A DNA stretch of 64,000 nucleotides from Acholoe squamosa (lineage: Eukaryota; Annelida; Polychaeta; Phyllodocida; Polynoidae). A model generated the notes under the pieces. The model did no database searches. It worked only from the letters and a program-made list of their open reading frames with translations, and was not told where the DNA came from. Positions 22,735 through 32,522 of the stretch are shown here, one piece after another (within the stretch, counting starts at the first letter, position 1; the number at the start of each line of letters is the position of its first letter). Position numbers and translations under genes: made by a program. Location of the stretch: positions 65,931,576-65,995,575 of the forward strand of contig OX439038.1 in assembly GCA_949317995.1 (NCBI GenBank). The letters run 5' to 3'.

Positions 22735-23350
22735 ATGGACGCCGCTGCGTCCCCCATTGTCTTGGTCGGTTCTTTGACTTCAAACCCCCATATTTCGGAA
22801 GTTTACGCCGTTATAACCGCCATTTTGTGCATGCCCGGAGTTGAATATGCCAAGTTTATAATGCCCGCTTGATAGGCGCGTAACTTGCGCCGGTTCGTCT
22901 GTAGTGCACTCGGAGGTCAAATCAGTCTTCATAGCGTAACTTCCTTAATAATAGGAGTTCCGCCTTGATCTTAGGCTCATTTCGACCGTCTTATTATGGG
23001 CTTTCCATAAATGCTTTGATATTTGACCTAGGTTGCTCAGGAGCGACGCTAGAGCAACCGGACTGTTATGGCGTCGTGCTTATGTAACCCATTGTTCAGT
23101 TATTAGAGTGCTCAGACACTCATGACGGCGTCTGCGGTGCCCAGGCACCCGTGACGGCCGGTTGCATTCACTTACAACTTATTAGTTTGTGCACTGAACC
23201 ATGAGGTCGCACACTGAGACCCTCAGTTTTATTATATTGTGCAGTGAACCATTAGGTCGGACCCTTTGATGTCACAAACTCTGTGTAACTGACTTGGCTG
23301 GTGTGCAGTGGGGCATGAACGCTCTTATACAAAGTTTGAGCGCTCTTATA
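22735..23350. promoter_or_regulatory. CpG-rich block with short direct repeats
   Basis: CpG dinucleotides are far denser here than in the flanks (GACGCCGCTGCGTC, TACGCCG, GGCGCGTAACTTGCGCCGG). AACCGCCATTTTG matches the YY1-type motif often found at metazoan promoters. Short direct repeats follow: GTGCTCAGACAC..TGACGGC twice, GTGCA(C/G)TGAACCAT..AGGTCG twice, CGCTCTTATA twice. GGTTGCTC and GAGCAACC form a small hairpin near 23030. It could be a promoter, an imprint of a younger insertion, or unmethylated repeat DNA; no adjacent exon is recognisable. Confidence 0.35.
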
Positions 23351-25429
23351 GCTCTTAGAACCAACCTATGTATTGATTCCTTATACAATACATTATTTGA
23401 TCAATACAATAATATGTCACAATTTATGGAATAATAAAATGGTATATGATAGTATGGTTTAGAATGAGAGAGTTCAAGATGGTGATTATGTGTTATGTAT
23501 GATGGCATGTAACAGCACATAGGGGCAATATTTAATTTTAGCCTTACCATTTTGGTGGGAGAGCTTTGATCATTATCAGTAGGTAATTTGAATCAGTCTG
23601 TATATTTGATATGACTTTGTATACACTGGTATATGCCTTGTGGCTGATTGGATCTATGGTTAATATAGCTCTTGATAGCGACTTGACTTGACATGTTAAT
23701 GTTGGTAGAATTCCCTGACTTTTCCTTGACAGGAATGGAATGATACCACTGATAGTGGGTAATCAAGCACATAGACCTCATGTCACACTTATCATAACAG
23801 CAATTACTAAGGTATGGCAGGTTACAAAATGACACCCAATGAAATTTTAAGATATCATATGTGTTCTGAGATTCGTATGAGATGCACATAAATCAAAGAC
23901 TGACCTGTCACCTCAACCCGATACATAAGCTGCTTTCAATGATACTTTGCTGATGGTATCTTGAGCCAAAGTAGTGACAGTTGATTTTGTATTTAAGTCT
24001 GCAGAACTTGTATGAAGCCCCTGTATAAGATGTGGCTTATAGGTCATTTCAGGCTCTGGCTGCAGCTCGAAGTATATTACTTTGACTCAGGGTCCAGCTT
24101 ATAATTGGGTGATTTCTTTTTTTTTCTACTGGGACATTTTATGATAGGATCATATATTTCAAGCAAATATAGCTTACTAATATTTGAATCTCATTGGATC
24201 TACATTTATATTATACACATGTACATGAACTTGGCTATCACATGGTCCTTGGAATGCGGTTGGCTTACAAACAATACACTCATGATGTCTCTTACCCAGC
24301 AATAGACATCTTTAGTAAGAAGCCGGTGTGATCACTAGAATACCTGGCAGATATCTTTTCATTTCTGGAGCATCTGTGTGTCAGTTGGTAGGCGACTTGC
24401 TATGCAAAAGCTAGTACTTTCTAAACAATAACCAACTGCACAATTTTTAAATATAATTATTTCCTATTTTGGGGGGTATTTTGAGGTATAATTGTTTTCA
24501 AATACATTGAGTCCATGGATGCTTAGTTCTCATCAAATCCAAATGTCTTTTTATGAATATATGTCTCAATATAGTTTGCTAAGTAAATTTTTTGTTGATA
24601 GGTAATCAGCTCTAGGAGTAAAGTGAAAGTCTCAGATGTTTTTGAGGATATAAGGCACACTACAATTATCCATTAAATAATATTTTTCCAATAGAAGATA
24701 ATGCTGAAATTGCATGTTTTCATTATGCTTGCTATATCATTTTTTTTTCTACATTCCCTGATTAGCACACTGTGTTTTGGTACAATATTACATTTTCTAC
24801 AATGGCATGGACCCTCTCAATACCAAAATGAGAAGCAATAGTCATGTTCCCTGTTCTGTAAGTTATTCCAAGGAAAGGTATTTCTTTGTCTCAGGAAAGG
24901 GTCCGTTGCTAGCTAAAATCAACTGTTGCTAGGTAACCGCTTGTCCTAGCAACAAATGGTTGGCTGCAATGTGATCGTTGGGTCCAATTTAGGGGGGTAG
25001 GTACCATTAGAATTGTTGTAAGATGAATATTAGTGCCAGAACAGGTAGACCAATGTGTATTTTAGCTCTTAAAAACGAGGCTAAAATTTCAAGAGATGGT
25101 TGTAAAGAATTGCAGATTTCTCAGTGACTGCACGAGCTTTCATTGGTCAAACATTACTTTTCCATACCCAGAGACAGTGGACAACATAAAAAAACAACTT
25201 ATAGCTATCAGTAATCTTACGAATTAAATTACCCCAGAGGGCCCCCTGTGCTGCTCCTCTATAAAGCATGGGTTCCATCTGATGTACAGCACATATAGAT
25301 GAAGGCATTAGTCCAGTAGTGGAGAAGAGATTTTGAGCCTAACCCTGAATTCTCTGTTGATTGCTCATTTATAGGGTCTTGTTAATCATTTCCAGCATGG
25401 TGTGTTCCTGCCACCTTTGGAGGAATTGA

Positions 25430-25770
25430 GATATTCAAGATGGCCACCAGATTTCTGGGAAAAAAATCTTGCATATCTTGACTTCTAATCATGTTAGAGA
25501 CACAAATAAAAGTTTCTAAAGTACATTTCTGATGTCTGGGAATCAAACCAGGGCTTTTAGAATTATGTGGCTGGCAGCCATTTTGAACTATTAATTAATA
25601 TGGCCGCCAGGGTTCTAAGAAAAACTTAAAAATTGCATATCTTCTCTTCTAATAATGTTAGAGACGCAAATAAAAGTTCCTTAAGTACATTTCTGAAGTC
25701 AAGTAATCCAACCAGGTTTCTTAGAATTATGTGGCTGGCAGCCATATTGAATTAGTAATAACACTCTTAA
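25430..25770 (+). repeat. Left-arm tandem units (~170 bp, two copies)
   Basis: Each unit contains TTGCATATCTT, CTTCTAATMATGTTAGAGAC, AAATAAAAGTT, AGTACATTTCTGA and TTAGAATTATGTGGCTGGCA. Two copies follow each other at about 25455-25590 and 25620-25755. Confidence 0.8.
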
Positions 25771-25966
25771 AGATCACAGTGTATTATGCAGTAATGCAAG
25801 TCCTGTCTAGACACATACCATGCCATTTCCTAATTATAAATGCCATGTCTTCTAAGAGGGAAATGTACAAATAATAAGGATTTAATACTTTCCTAAAAGG
25901 AATACAGTATGCTGTAAAAGATCCTTTATAGAGGTAATACAGTATCCCTCTCTGCAGAGTCAGAAC

Positions 25967-27340
25967 ATGCAAGAGGTAGCTACATCCCTCTACACTGCAT
26001 ATCAAAACCCTAAATTGTCTCTCCCTGCTGCTGAAATGCTTAGAAAAACTGTCCTCATTAGTTACATTGGATCTATAGGCACACTCATGGCAGACACTGG
26101 TATAGGAGAGGTATCAGGTGTGGCATTTGGTGGTGTTTCGAAGATGCTAGCAGAGAAAAGGTTCCCAGACAACGTGAGGGCATTAAGAATGATTGTGGAG
26201 GAGTTACTGAGACTTTTTTTGAAAGAAAGGAAGTGAACAGTAGGGATGATCTCCAAAAGGTATTGAGCAATTTATCAGAACAGCCAAGCTATGGGTAACC
26301 TGCCTCATTGAGCCCATTGTCATAGCAATGAGGTTTGTAAGAGCTGAGCTGAACTGGGCTATCCATCTTGCATGTGTAGAAGAGATGATGCCCTTGTTTT
26401 TTGCAGCCAGTCACTTTCATTATACCAGGTGTGCACTCTATTACTTATGAGTCCATGAATGACATGCCTGAGGTTGTAAGAGAAGTTTTCACCAAAGGTA
26501 TAAGAGAAGTATTCACCAAAGGTCAACATACTATGCACCATAATGCTGGCATATTTAACAGTATATGAAATAATATGGACCCCTTCATGAGATACAGCCA
26601 TGAACCTGGAGGTATTATTGACATCACTCTCAAGCCTGAGACTATGAAGATATGGACATACAGTCTACACTCATGCAATGACCTAGTCCAGAGCCTAGGT
26701 GTAATGCAAAAAAAAAGAACCGTTCTCCCAAATCCAGCATAAGGATGAGCTGAAATCAAGAATCAAATCAGATTCAAAAGATAAGAGACTACCAGAGACT
26801 TGTATTGACCCTCTCTATGATGAGCACCAACCTGCTGGTCTTGCAAACATTGTAGCTGGGAAGGTGGTTGTCCACTGATCTGTGAATGTGGATGATTCCG
26901 TTTGTTTGGGCAAAGCGCAAATGGAAACATTTAGAAAGGCTTGGCCATGAAAGGGTCAACAGGAAAGTTGTTACAATGTCCATATCCTGCAAGCATATCA
27001 AGGTAGTTGATATAAATGTGTACAACACTGAGCTGATGTACGCCAGGGCCATGGGTCAGTGCAGTTTACAGGATCATATCACACAGGCACTAATAGCTCA
27101 TGAGCTGGCTGTTCCCTTTGCCCCAGAGGATATCTTGAAGTTGATAAGATGCTTGTGTGATAGTTCCCTACCATACAAATCAAGAAAATGTTGCTGACAT
27201 GTGGCAGTTATAGCTTGCACCATATTTTGTGTTTGTCAAGGTGGACTAAACTGTCTTACTGAGATGACAAGGGAGCAACAAGTGTGTCCCAGTGATGAAG
27301 ATGCAGGATGTGAGGAAGAGGAGTTTGCTGATAATCTGTA
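25967..27340 (+). pseudogene. Decayed copy of a multi-copy metazoan gene with C-terminal CXC-like Cys motif
   Basis: At least five fragments in order form one broken gene. (1) 25967-26236, 89 codons with LISYIGSIGTLMADTGIGEV. (2) 26274-26450: AKLWVTCLIEP, FVRAELNWAIHLACVEEMMP, HYTRCALYYL, then a stop. (3) 26449-26742, other frame: MNDMPEVVREVFTKG with a short internal duplication of REVFTKG, GIFNSI, a stop, then GGIIDITLKPETMKIW. (4) 26743-26950: LPETCIDPLYDEHQPAGLAN, a stop, GKAQMETFRKAWP. (5) 26951-27197: KVVTMSISCKHIKV, YNTELMYARAMG, AHELA, and PEDILKLIRCLC; after one more shift, CTIFCVCQGGLNC. These blocks match, as I recall them, uncharacterised proteins expanded in cnidarians, molluscs and lancelets that end in a CXC (tesmin-like) Cys cluster. 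In those, a long segment lies between HELA and the Cys tail; here they abut, so an internal deletion is likely. Function unknown. Confidence 0.75.
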
Positions 27341-27489
27341 AAAAAAAAACAGAAAGCAAATGACATAGAGATGATACTATATCTTTCAGATCTTGATATC
27401 CATGGCCTTATTTAGTTACACCCACATCAGAAAGAAATGAAGATGGCTAGGTTGGCTTTTTTTATTTGATATATGAAAGCAATCATTTT

Positions 27490-28010
27490 ATAGGTGCAAA
27501 CCCATTAATTATTCAAAATGGCTGCCAGCCACATAGTTCTAAGTGCCCTGGTTGGATTCCCTGACCTCTTAAATGTACTTTAGGAACTTTTATTTGTGTC
27601 TCTAGCATGATTAGAAGAGAAGATATGCAGTTTTCAAGCTTTTCTTAGAACCCTGGTGGCCATATTAATTGAAAATTCAAAATGGCTGCCAGCCACATGA
27701 TTCTAAAAGTCCTGGTTGAATTCACTGACATCATAAATGTACTCAAGGAACTTTTATTTGCATCTGTAACATATTTAGAAGGGAAGATATGCAATTTTAA
27801 ATGTTTGCATGGAAATCGGGTGGACATATTGATTAATAGTTCAAAATGGCTACCACCCAGAAAATTCTAAGTGCCCTGGTTGCATTCCCATACATCGGAA
27901 ATATACTTTAGACACTTTTATTTGGGTCTCTAACATGATTAGAAGTCAAGATATGCAATATTCAAGTTTTTCCTAGAAATCTGATGACCATCTTGACTAT
28001 CTCAATTTCC
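27490..28010 (-). repeat. Right-arm tandem units (~170 bp, three copies, inverse orientation)
   Basis: Units begin AAAATGGCTGCCAGCCACAT (about 27516, 27676) and a diverged CAAAATGGCTACCACCCAGA (about 27842). Each continues with TTCTAAGTGCCCTGGTTG, AACTTTTATTTG and GAAGATATGCA. They are the reverse complement of the left-arm units. Confidence 0.8.
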
Positions 28011-28135
28011 CCAAAGGTGGTATGAACACATTGTGCTGGAAATCATTAACCAGACCCTATATATGAACAATCAACAGAGGAAAAAAGTTTATCGGAGAAT
28101 TCCTGGTTAGGCTAAAAATCCCTCCTCCACTGCTG

Positions 28136-28949
28136 GACTACATAGTTCCAATTGTTGTAGGGCACAAAGGGTCTCATTACCATATAATTTAGGCATATGT
28201 CCCACCTATTGGGTAATGTGTGAATAGATAGGGCTAGAGGTGAGTGGCGGTGCAATACATTTGCATGAACCTCCTTAGATATCCCTGATGATCAATAGGA
28301 ACAATTCGCCCATATGTAATAGGGCAGACTATTGATGCGAATATATTGCAGTATATACACACCTCTGATCATTTCATTTCACACAATAAATGGGAAAAAA
28401 TTGGCTGTCAATGGCAGAGCTTATGAATCGGGATTAGAGAGAGCAAGGTGGAGCAGATCAGCATCCTTATACCTAGCCTACGTAACTACCAATTAGACTT
28501 GGGATTTAGCTAAGTCTTCCACTGCACTGCGCTCCATGCTGGATGTATATGCCTGGTTCAGGCATCTGAAGGGTACATTGGATAAATATTTTCATGGGGA
28601 AAAGCATTTTACACCACAAATTGACATGGGTCGAGTTCCCATTCAACGTGCTGTTTGGTTTGTGAGTTATTTTCCCTGATGTAGGTTTATAGACAACCTC
28701 CCGTTTAATCCATTGCTCAATGACACGGCGATAAAAAATATTCTGAACAGTAAAACTGCAGACTGTCATAGATCTCTATACTATATATAAGAATGGACCA
28801 GAGTTCCACATTATCAGCATGTCAGAGATATCATTCTGGCCGAGTTCAGGCAGACAAGCCACTGAGCTGATTAGAGGTGGCAAAGGGTAGTTACTCTAGC
28901 AGGACTGGCGATAGAGAGACCTAATGGTGATACATAGGTTACATTAATC
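28136..28949. other. Non-coding stretch
   Basis: No repeat recognised. A minus-strand frame of 87 codons at 28506-28769 has no known motif; it could be coding only if the candidate exons further right are real. Confidence 0.35.
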
Positions 28950-28954
28950 ATTGG

Positions 28955-29173
28955 TCATACACCCTCCTGTCGCCAATAAACACCAAGCATGTGGCGCATT
29001 TGGAAATGGAGATCACATAATTGGCATTTACAACTTTCCATTTCCTTCTCAACTTTAGCGCCAATTTTATCCCAATGCTTTAAGAATTTGAACCGCCTTA
29101 GGCAGACGTCATAAGGCAATGCAATGATTATAAATTGGCATGCAGCAACCCCATCGGTCATGATGCGTGTCCT
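28955..29173 (-). CDS. Possible internal exon of an unknown gene (weak)
   Basis: A 68-codon minus-strand frame contains CKCQLCDLHFQMRH, a C-x-C-x2-C-x5-H spacing of the sort found in metal-binding modules, after a Lys/Glu-rich stretch (KIGAKVEKEMES). A possible 3' splice site TACTAG lies just upstream of the frame at about 29174, and a possible 5' splice site GGAGG|GTGTATG at its end near 28957. I do not recognise the protein. Chance open reading frame is a real alternative. Confidence 0.2.
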   Translation of the reverse strand, partial: RTRIMTDGVAACQFIIIALPYDVCLRRFKFLKHWDKIGAKVEKEMESCKCQLCDLHFQMRHMLGVYWRQEGV

Positions 29174-29374
29174 CTAGTACATTCTAAGGTCGTTTGTAGA
29201 TGATTTTTTTGCCCTAATGTATAGACCGTTGAGGCCGGGTCCTTGGCTGTTTGGGGAAGTACCGTTTTACTACCCTGATGGGATCTACGTGCAGTTTATT
29301 GCCAATAAATACTCACATTACGCCGTATTTTTGTAATAAACATAGGATGAAAAGACCTGGATGAGTTAGGGGTT

Positions 29375-29460
29375 GGTAGGGTCGACACTGGGTAGCGTGT
29401 GGGTGTTTGGGTAGGTGGGTGGGTGAGATCTGAGACTGAGTGGGTGTTTTTTGAGTGACG
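29375..29460. repeat. GTGGGTG-rich low-complexity DNA
   Basis: GTGTGGGTGTTTGGGTAGGT and GGGTGGGTGAGATC are imperfect tandem G/T-rich runs. They account for the Pro/Thr/Ser-rich frames on the opposite strand. Confidence 0.6.
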
Positions 29461-29611
29461 GTCAGAGGAAGAAAAGGGGGTTTGATATAGAGCACTGTGG
29501 TCTGGTGTGAAAGGAATAAGGTCTGAATAAGGTAAGAAAATGCAGGTTTGGGATAGGTCAGTCTTGAGAGTAGAAAATAACTGGTAGACCATTCCCAGTT
29601 TATCAAAATTG

Positions 29612-29947
29612 GGCCAAAAGAAGGTGTGTTTCCGGTAACATAGTCAGAAAAGTTGAGTAAGGTAGGTCGGTTGTTTGTTTTTTTTTTGTTTTTTTTTTAG
29701 TATCCAAGGCCTAATAATATTATAGTCTTACTTTGCTAGGTTTTCCCTCGTTATAATAAGAAATTAAGGTTTCCTGCATAGGATTCGAGAAAAGGTGTGA
29801 ATAGAATTCGAATATAGAATTACAGATGAAAACTTTGTAAAAATTTTTCATAAAATGCTTCATAAAATGCTGAGGTCGGCCCCTTAGAGCTGAGGACGGT
29901 CGCGTTACCGGAAACCTTTTTTTCTTTTTCTTTCTTTTTTTTTGGCC
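29612..29947. mobile_element. MITE-like element with GGCCAAAA...GTTTCCGGTAAC ends
   Basis: GGCCAAAAGAAGG and TGTTTCCGGTAAC on the left are mirrored by GTTACCGGAAACC and a T-rich run ending TTTTTTTGGCC on the right. The interior carries long T tracts (T10GT10). The element is about 336 bp and lies between two candidate minus-strand exons. Confidence 0.7.
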
Positions 29948-29994
29948 GTGGTAATTAGAATAGGATATATATTTTAGAAAATATTTTGGATTAT

Positions 29995-30274
29995 TTCTCA
30001 CCGACAGAGCATTGATTTGGTGCCCTGTATAAACAATATCTGCCTCACTGCATGGTCTACCATCGTCCATATTCATGATTATGCATTGGTTGCTACACCA
30101 TCCTGACATCGGTACAATGTTATATATAGCCATATTGTATTCATTCATAAATCCTCGTACTCGGCAATGCCACACTAGGGTGGGCCCCAATGTTACGCCG
30201 ACCCAAATGTACCCCAAGGGACACATATACAGAGAGAAACTAACGGCTAGGGGCTGCAGCCGCCATTTTGTCAA
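29995..30274 (-). CDS. Possible 5' exon of an unknown gene (weak)
   Basis: The longest non-transposon frame of the window (184 codons on the minus strand) begins at 30274. Its first ~92 codons lie in unique sequence; the rest runs into the MITE at 29612-29947, where the Lys run is just its T tract. A consensus-like 5' splice site GTCG|GTGAGAAAT lies at about 29996, after residues IVYTGHQINALS. The start overlaps AAAATGGCGGC, a YY1-like motif common at promoters, and local CpG is raised. N-terminal residues ~8-32 are hydrophobic and could be a signal or membrane segment. No family recognised. Confidence 0.3.
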
Positions 30275-30320
30275 TCTCCATAAAGATTGTCTATTTTGTT
30301 ACTGTCCGATCAGTCTCTAG

Positions 30321-31254
30321 AGGCTCTCGATAACATGACTCCCAATAGTCCATGCCAACCTTTCCAACTGGTGAGCAGATCCTCTGCTTTGTCGAAGGGG
30401 TTCACAGGGGTTGTCTATTGGATGCCTTCTGTGCCAGCCAATTGCTGAGAACCTAATAACCCTGTTGGCATACCACAGAGACCCAGCAGGTGGCACAGGG
30501 CACCAGTAATACAAGACCCCCCCCCCCCAACCAACCTCTGGTTACCTGCAATGTTGGCGAGCTGCTCAGATGTGTCCCCTGTAATTTGCAATTACTCACC
30601 GCTAGGTGGGAGGTATGTCCCCTCTATATCATGCACGCCACCTTCATGGCGACTAGAGAAACGAAGACTCTGGTTCAGAGCACCGGGGTATACCCTAGCC
30701 CACAAGTCATACTGGAACTTTTTAAGTTAGAATATCCTGTCCTTTTCAGTTAGAAAATGTTCTCTCAAGCCAAGCAGGAGAATTAGTCTCCCTGTGGTTC
30801 CCTTAGTGAGGCCCTTTCTTCTGAATTGCACTTGAAGAAGCAGTTTAAGTGACAATGGGACAATAGAGACTGGAAAGTAAAAATTTTGTCAAATTTTCTG
30901 ATTATGAAAAATATGTGTTCTATTTAAAACAATGAATACACATGGTATAACATGATATATAAAAGAAACAAGGCCTATAACAAAGTTAGTTCAGTTCCCA
31001 GATATAATTTTATATGCTTATAAAACAATGGATACTGTTCTTAAATGCTAACGCCTAGTCATTGACATCTGTCTAAAGGACTTTTAGTGCTTCGGGGCAA
31101 TCAGCATTAGAGTTATGTGCATTAGCTGTCATTAACACCAACGCAGTTCCCATCAGAGTTGAAAACAAATCAATTGGCAATGGGCGGATTCACACAAATT
31201 ACCCTTTGCTGGTCTAAGGGTATGAACGATTGCTTCCCTGTGGTCATTCATATT
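30321..31254. other. Non-coding stretch with a C tract
   Basis: A run of eleven C's lies at about 30517-30528. The rest shows no gene or repeat that I can support. Confidence 0.4.
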
Positions 31255-31485
31255 GTAGAGGTCGGCGGAAAACGTCTTTGGAGAAACCGGGACTCGATCC
31301 CGGGACCCTCCACCCTCGAAGCGGAAGCTCTACCTCTGAGCTACCTTCCCTGACCTGATGTTCTCTACCTTCCACTTACACCTGGATCGGTGTGATACCG
31401 ATAGGGAACATGTGACTACCCGGTGACCTGCCCCTGCGGGTCGGCCACCCGGGCACGGGGACTCACATAGTCATGTTCCCCTACA
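31255..31485 (-). repeat. tRNA-derived SINE-like repeat, copy 1
   Basis: On the minus strand a tRNA-like part (31280-31350: AAGGTAGCTCAGAGGTAGAG as A box region, CCCGGGATCGAGTCCCGG as T arm) follows a GC-rich head. In the head, GGGAACATGACTATGTGAG is partly inverted by GGGAACATGTGACT, and CCGGTGACC..GGTCGGCCACCCGG forms an inner hairpin. A second copy lies at 31699-31928. The tRNA part is at the end away from the palindromic head, so this may be a composite of a SINE and a hairpin element. Confidence 0.75.
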
Positions 31486-31698
31486 CAGCCCCCAACCAGC
31501 TTCGACCACCGAATTAACCAGCACTGAGTCACACACAGTGTTTGTATGCCCTGCTCCCAGGACAACTATGGGGGCCACCTGTTTCCAAGTCTCCCAGTGC
31601 TAGCAGGTCGAAGCGCTTGCCATATCACACCAACCCAGGGACAAAGTTCCGTAGCCCCCCCCTCACACGGGTCAGGACTACTCGGTTTCTCCACCAGC

Positions 31699-31928
31699 GT
31701 AGAGGTTGGCGGAAAACATCTTTGGAGAAACTGGGACTTGAACCTGGGACCCTCCAGCCTCAGAGCAGAAGCTCTACCTCTGAGCTACTTCCCCTGACCT
31801 GACATTCTCTACCTTCCACCTACGCCTGGATCGGTGTGATACCGATAGGGAACATGTGTCTACCCGGTGACCCGCCCCTGCGGGTCGGCCACCCGGGCAC
31901 GGGGACTCACATAGTCATGTTCCCCTAC
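31699..31928 (-). repeat. tRNA-derived SINE-like repeat, copy 2
   Basis: It matches copy 1 (31255-31485) along its whole length in the same orientation, with about 25 differences clustered in the tRNA-like part (for example GGGACTTGAACCTGGG against GGGACTCGATCCCGGG). The distance from copy 1 is 444 bp, and the spacer at 31486-31698 has no counterpart elsewhere in the window. Confidence 0.75.
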
Positions 31929-31992
31929 AATATTTTACCACGGTATAAGGTACTTAAGTCCCTCGCAAAGAGCACAGCATACTCTACCATCA

Positions 31993-32238
31993 CATCTGTA
32001 CCATTGGCACATAGAAGGAGAATATCTAGAATAGTTCCATTGTGCACAGATTAGTAATTTAAGGAACAAAACTAATACCTGATTCAATCAAAGCATTGAC
32101 TTTTCATGCCACCTGCTCCTTTCCCCAACCAGTGATTAGTTGTGATTTAAAAAGGTACCTTGCGCAACGTATATCCGCCTCCTCACAATCAAAATAGTTT
32201 TTACCCCAAACTCTTAGTTTTACAGCTCTTGAAAGTCA
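31993..32238 (+). repeat. Direct duplication, copy 1
   Basis: CATCTGTACCATTGGCACAT, AATCAAAGCATTGACTTTTC, TTAGTTTTACAGCTCTTGAA and the sequence between recur in the same orientation at 32523-32786. The offset is about 530 bp. The copies have diverged by perhaps 20% with indels. Confidence 0.75.
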
Positions 32239-32275
32239 TCAAATGCCCTTTTTTTCAAATTCGAAAGAAATTGAT

Positions 32276-32289
32276 GTTTCCATGGCAAC
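32276..32289. promoter_or_regulatory. X-box-like palindrome GTTTCCATGGCAAC
   Basis: It fits the RFX-factor X-box consensus (GTNRCC, AT, RGYAAC) in all but one base. It is isolated from any recognised promoter and may be part of a repeat. Confidence 0.3.
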
Positions 32290-32522
32290 CAATATCTACA
32301 AAAACGGTCATTCTGGCCCTAAAATGTTGTCTTTACCTTTATGGAATAGTTTGAATGGAAATAGATTTTTTTTTCAAAATAGCTTTGCTGAATTCCCCAT
32401 TAAAAAGTGCCCATATTAAATTTTCACTTGTTTAGCTCTGTGGGGCTCCCTGGTAGCCAAAGAGTACTCTGTAATGCTGCAGGGAGGTCCATTCTCCCTT
32501 GTTGAGTCACTATCTGGACATT

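Larger units (their letters stand above)
19290..25265. mobile_element. ~6 kb unit bounded by ~0.9 kb inverted repeats (non-autonomous?)
   Basis: The left arm (19290 to about 20250) is the reverse complement of the right arm (about 24385-25265). Matched landmarks from outside in are AAGATTACTGATAGCTATAA, AAAGCTCGTGCAGTCACTGA, TTAGCCTCGTTTTTAAGAGC, TTCATCTTACAA, GTTGCTAGGACAAGCGGTTA, GCTAGCAACGGACCC, ACAGTGTGCTGATCAG and a TTTAGCAAGTGG-type motif. The arms differ by many substitutions and indels. The interior holds two nested MITEs, a CpG-rich block and no recognisable transposase or other enzyme. It could be an old DNA transposon with very long terminal inverted repeats, or a genomic inverted duplication. 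I cannot identify a clear target-site duplication. Confidence 0.75.
25308..28135. mobile_element. Inverted-repeat element with repeat-built arms and an internal gene remnant
   Basis: The left end GTCCAGTAGTGGAGAAGAGA pairs with the right end (CTCCTCCACTGCTGGAC). Both arms continue inward with matched AGCCTAACC, ATTCTC, ATAGGGTC, ATTTCCAGCA and CCACCTTTGG / CCAAAGGTGG. They then enter a ~170-bp unit (TATGTGGCTGGCAGCCATAT-like, ATCTTCTCTTCTAATAATGT, AAATAAAAGTTCC). The unit occurs about twice in the left arm (25430-25770) and three times in the right arm (27490-28010) in inverse orientation. The ~1.7 kb between the arms carries the broken Cys-rich gene described separately. TAGTCC/GGACTA lies at both ends, but the exact target duplication is unclear. 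Confidence 0.8.

Noticed and set aside
31280..31350. Functional tRNA gene in the SINE-like repeat
   Set aside because: It recurs with the same flanks in the second copy and the anticodon arm is poor, so it is repeat-borne.
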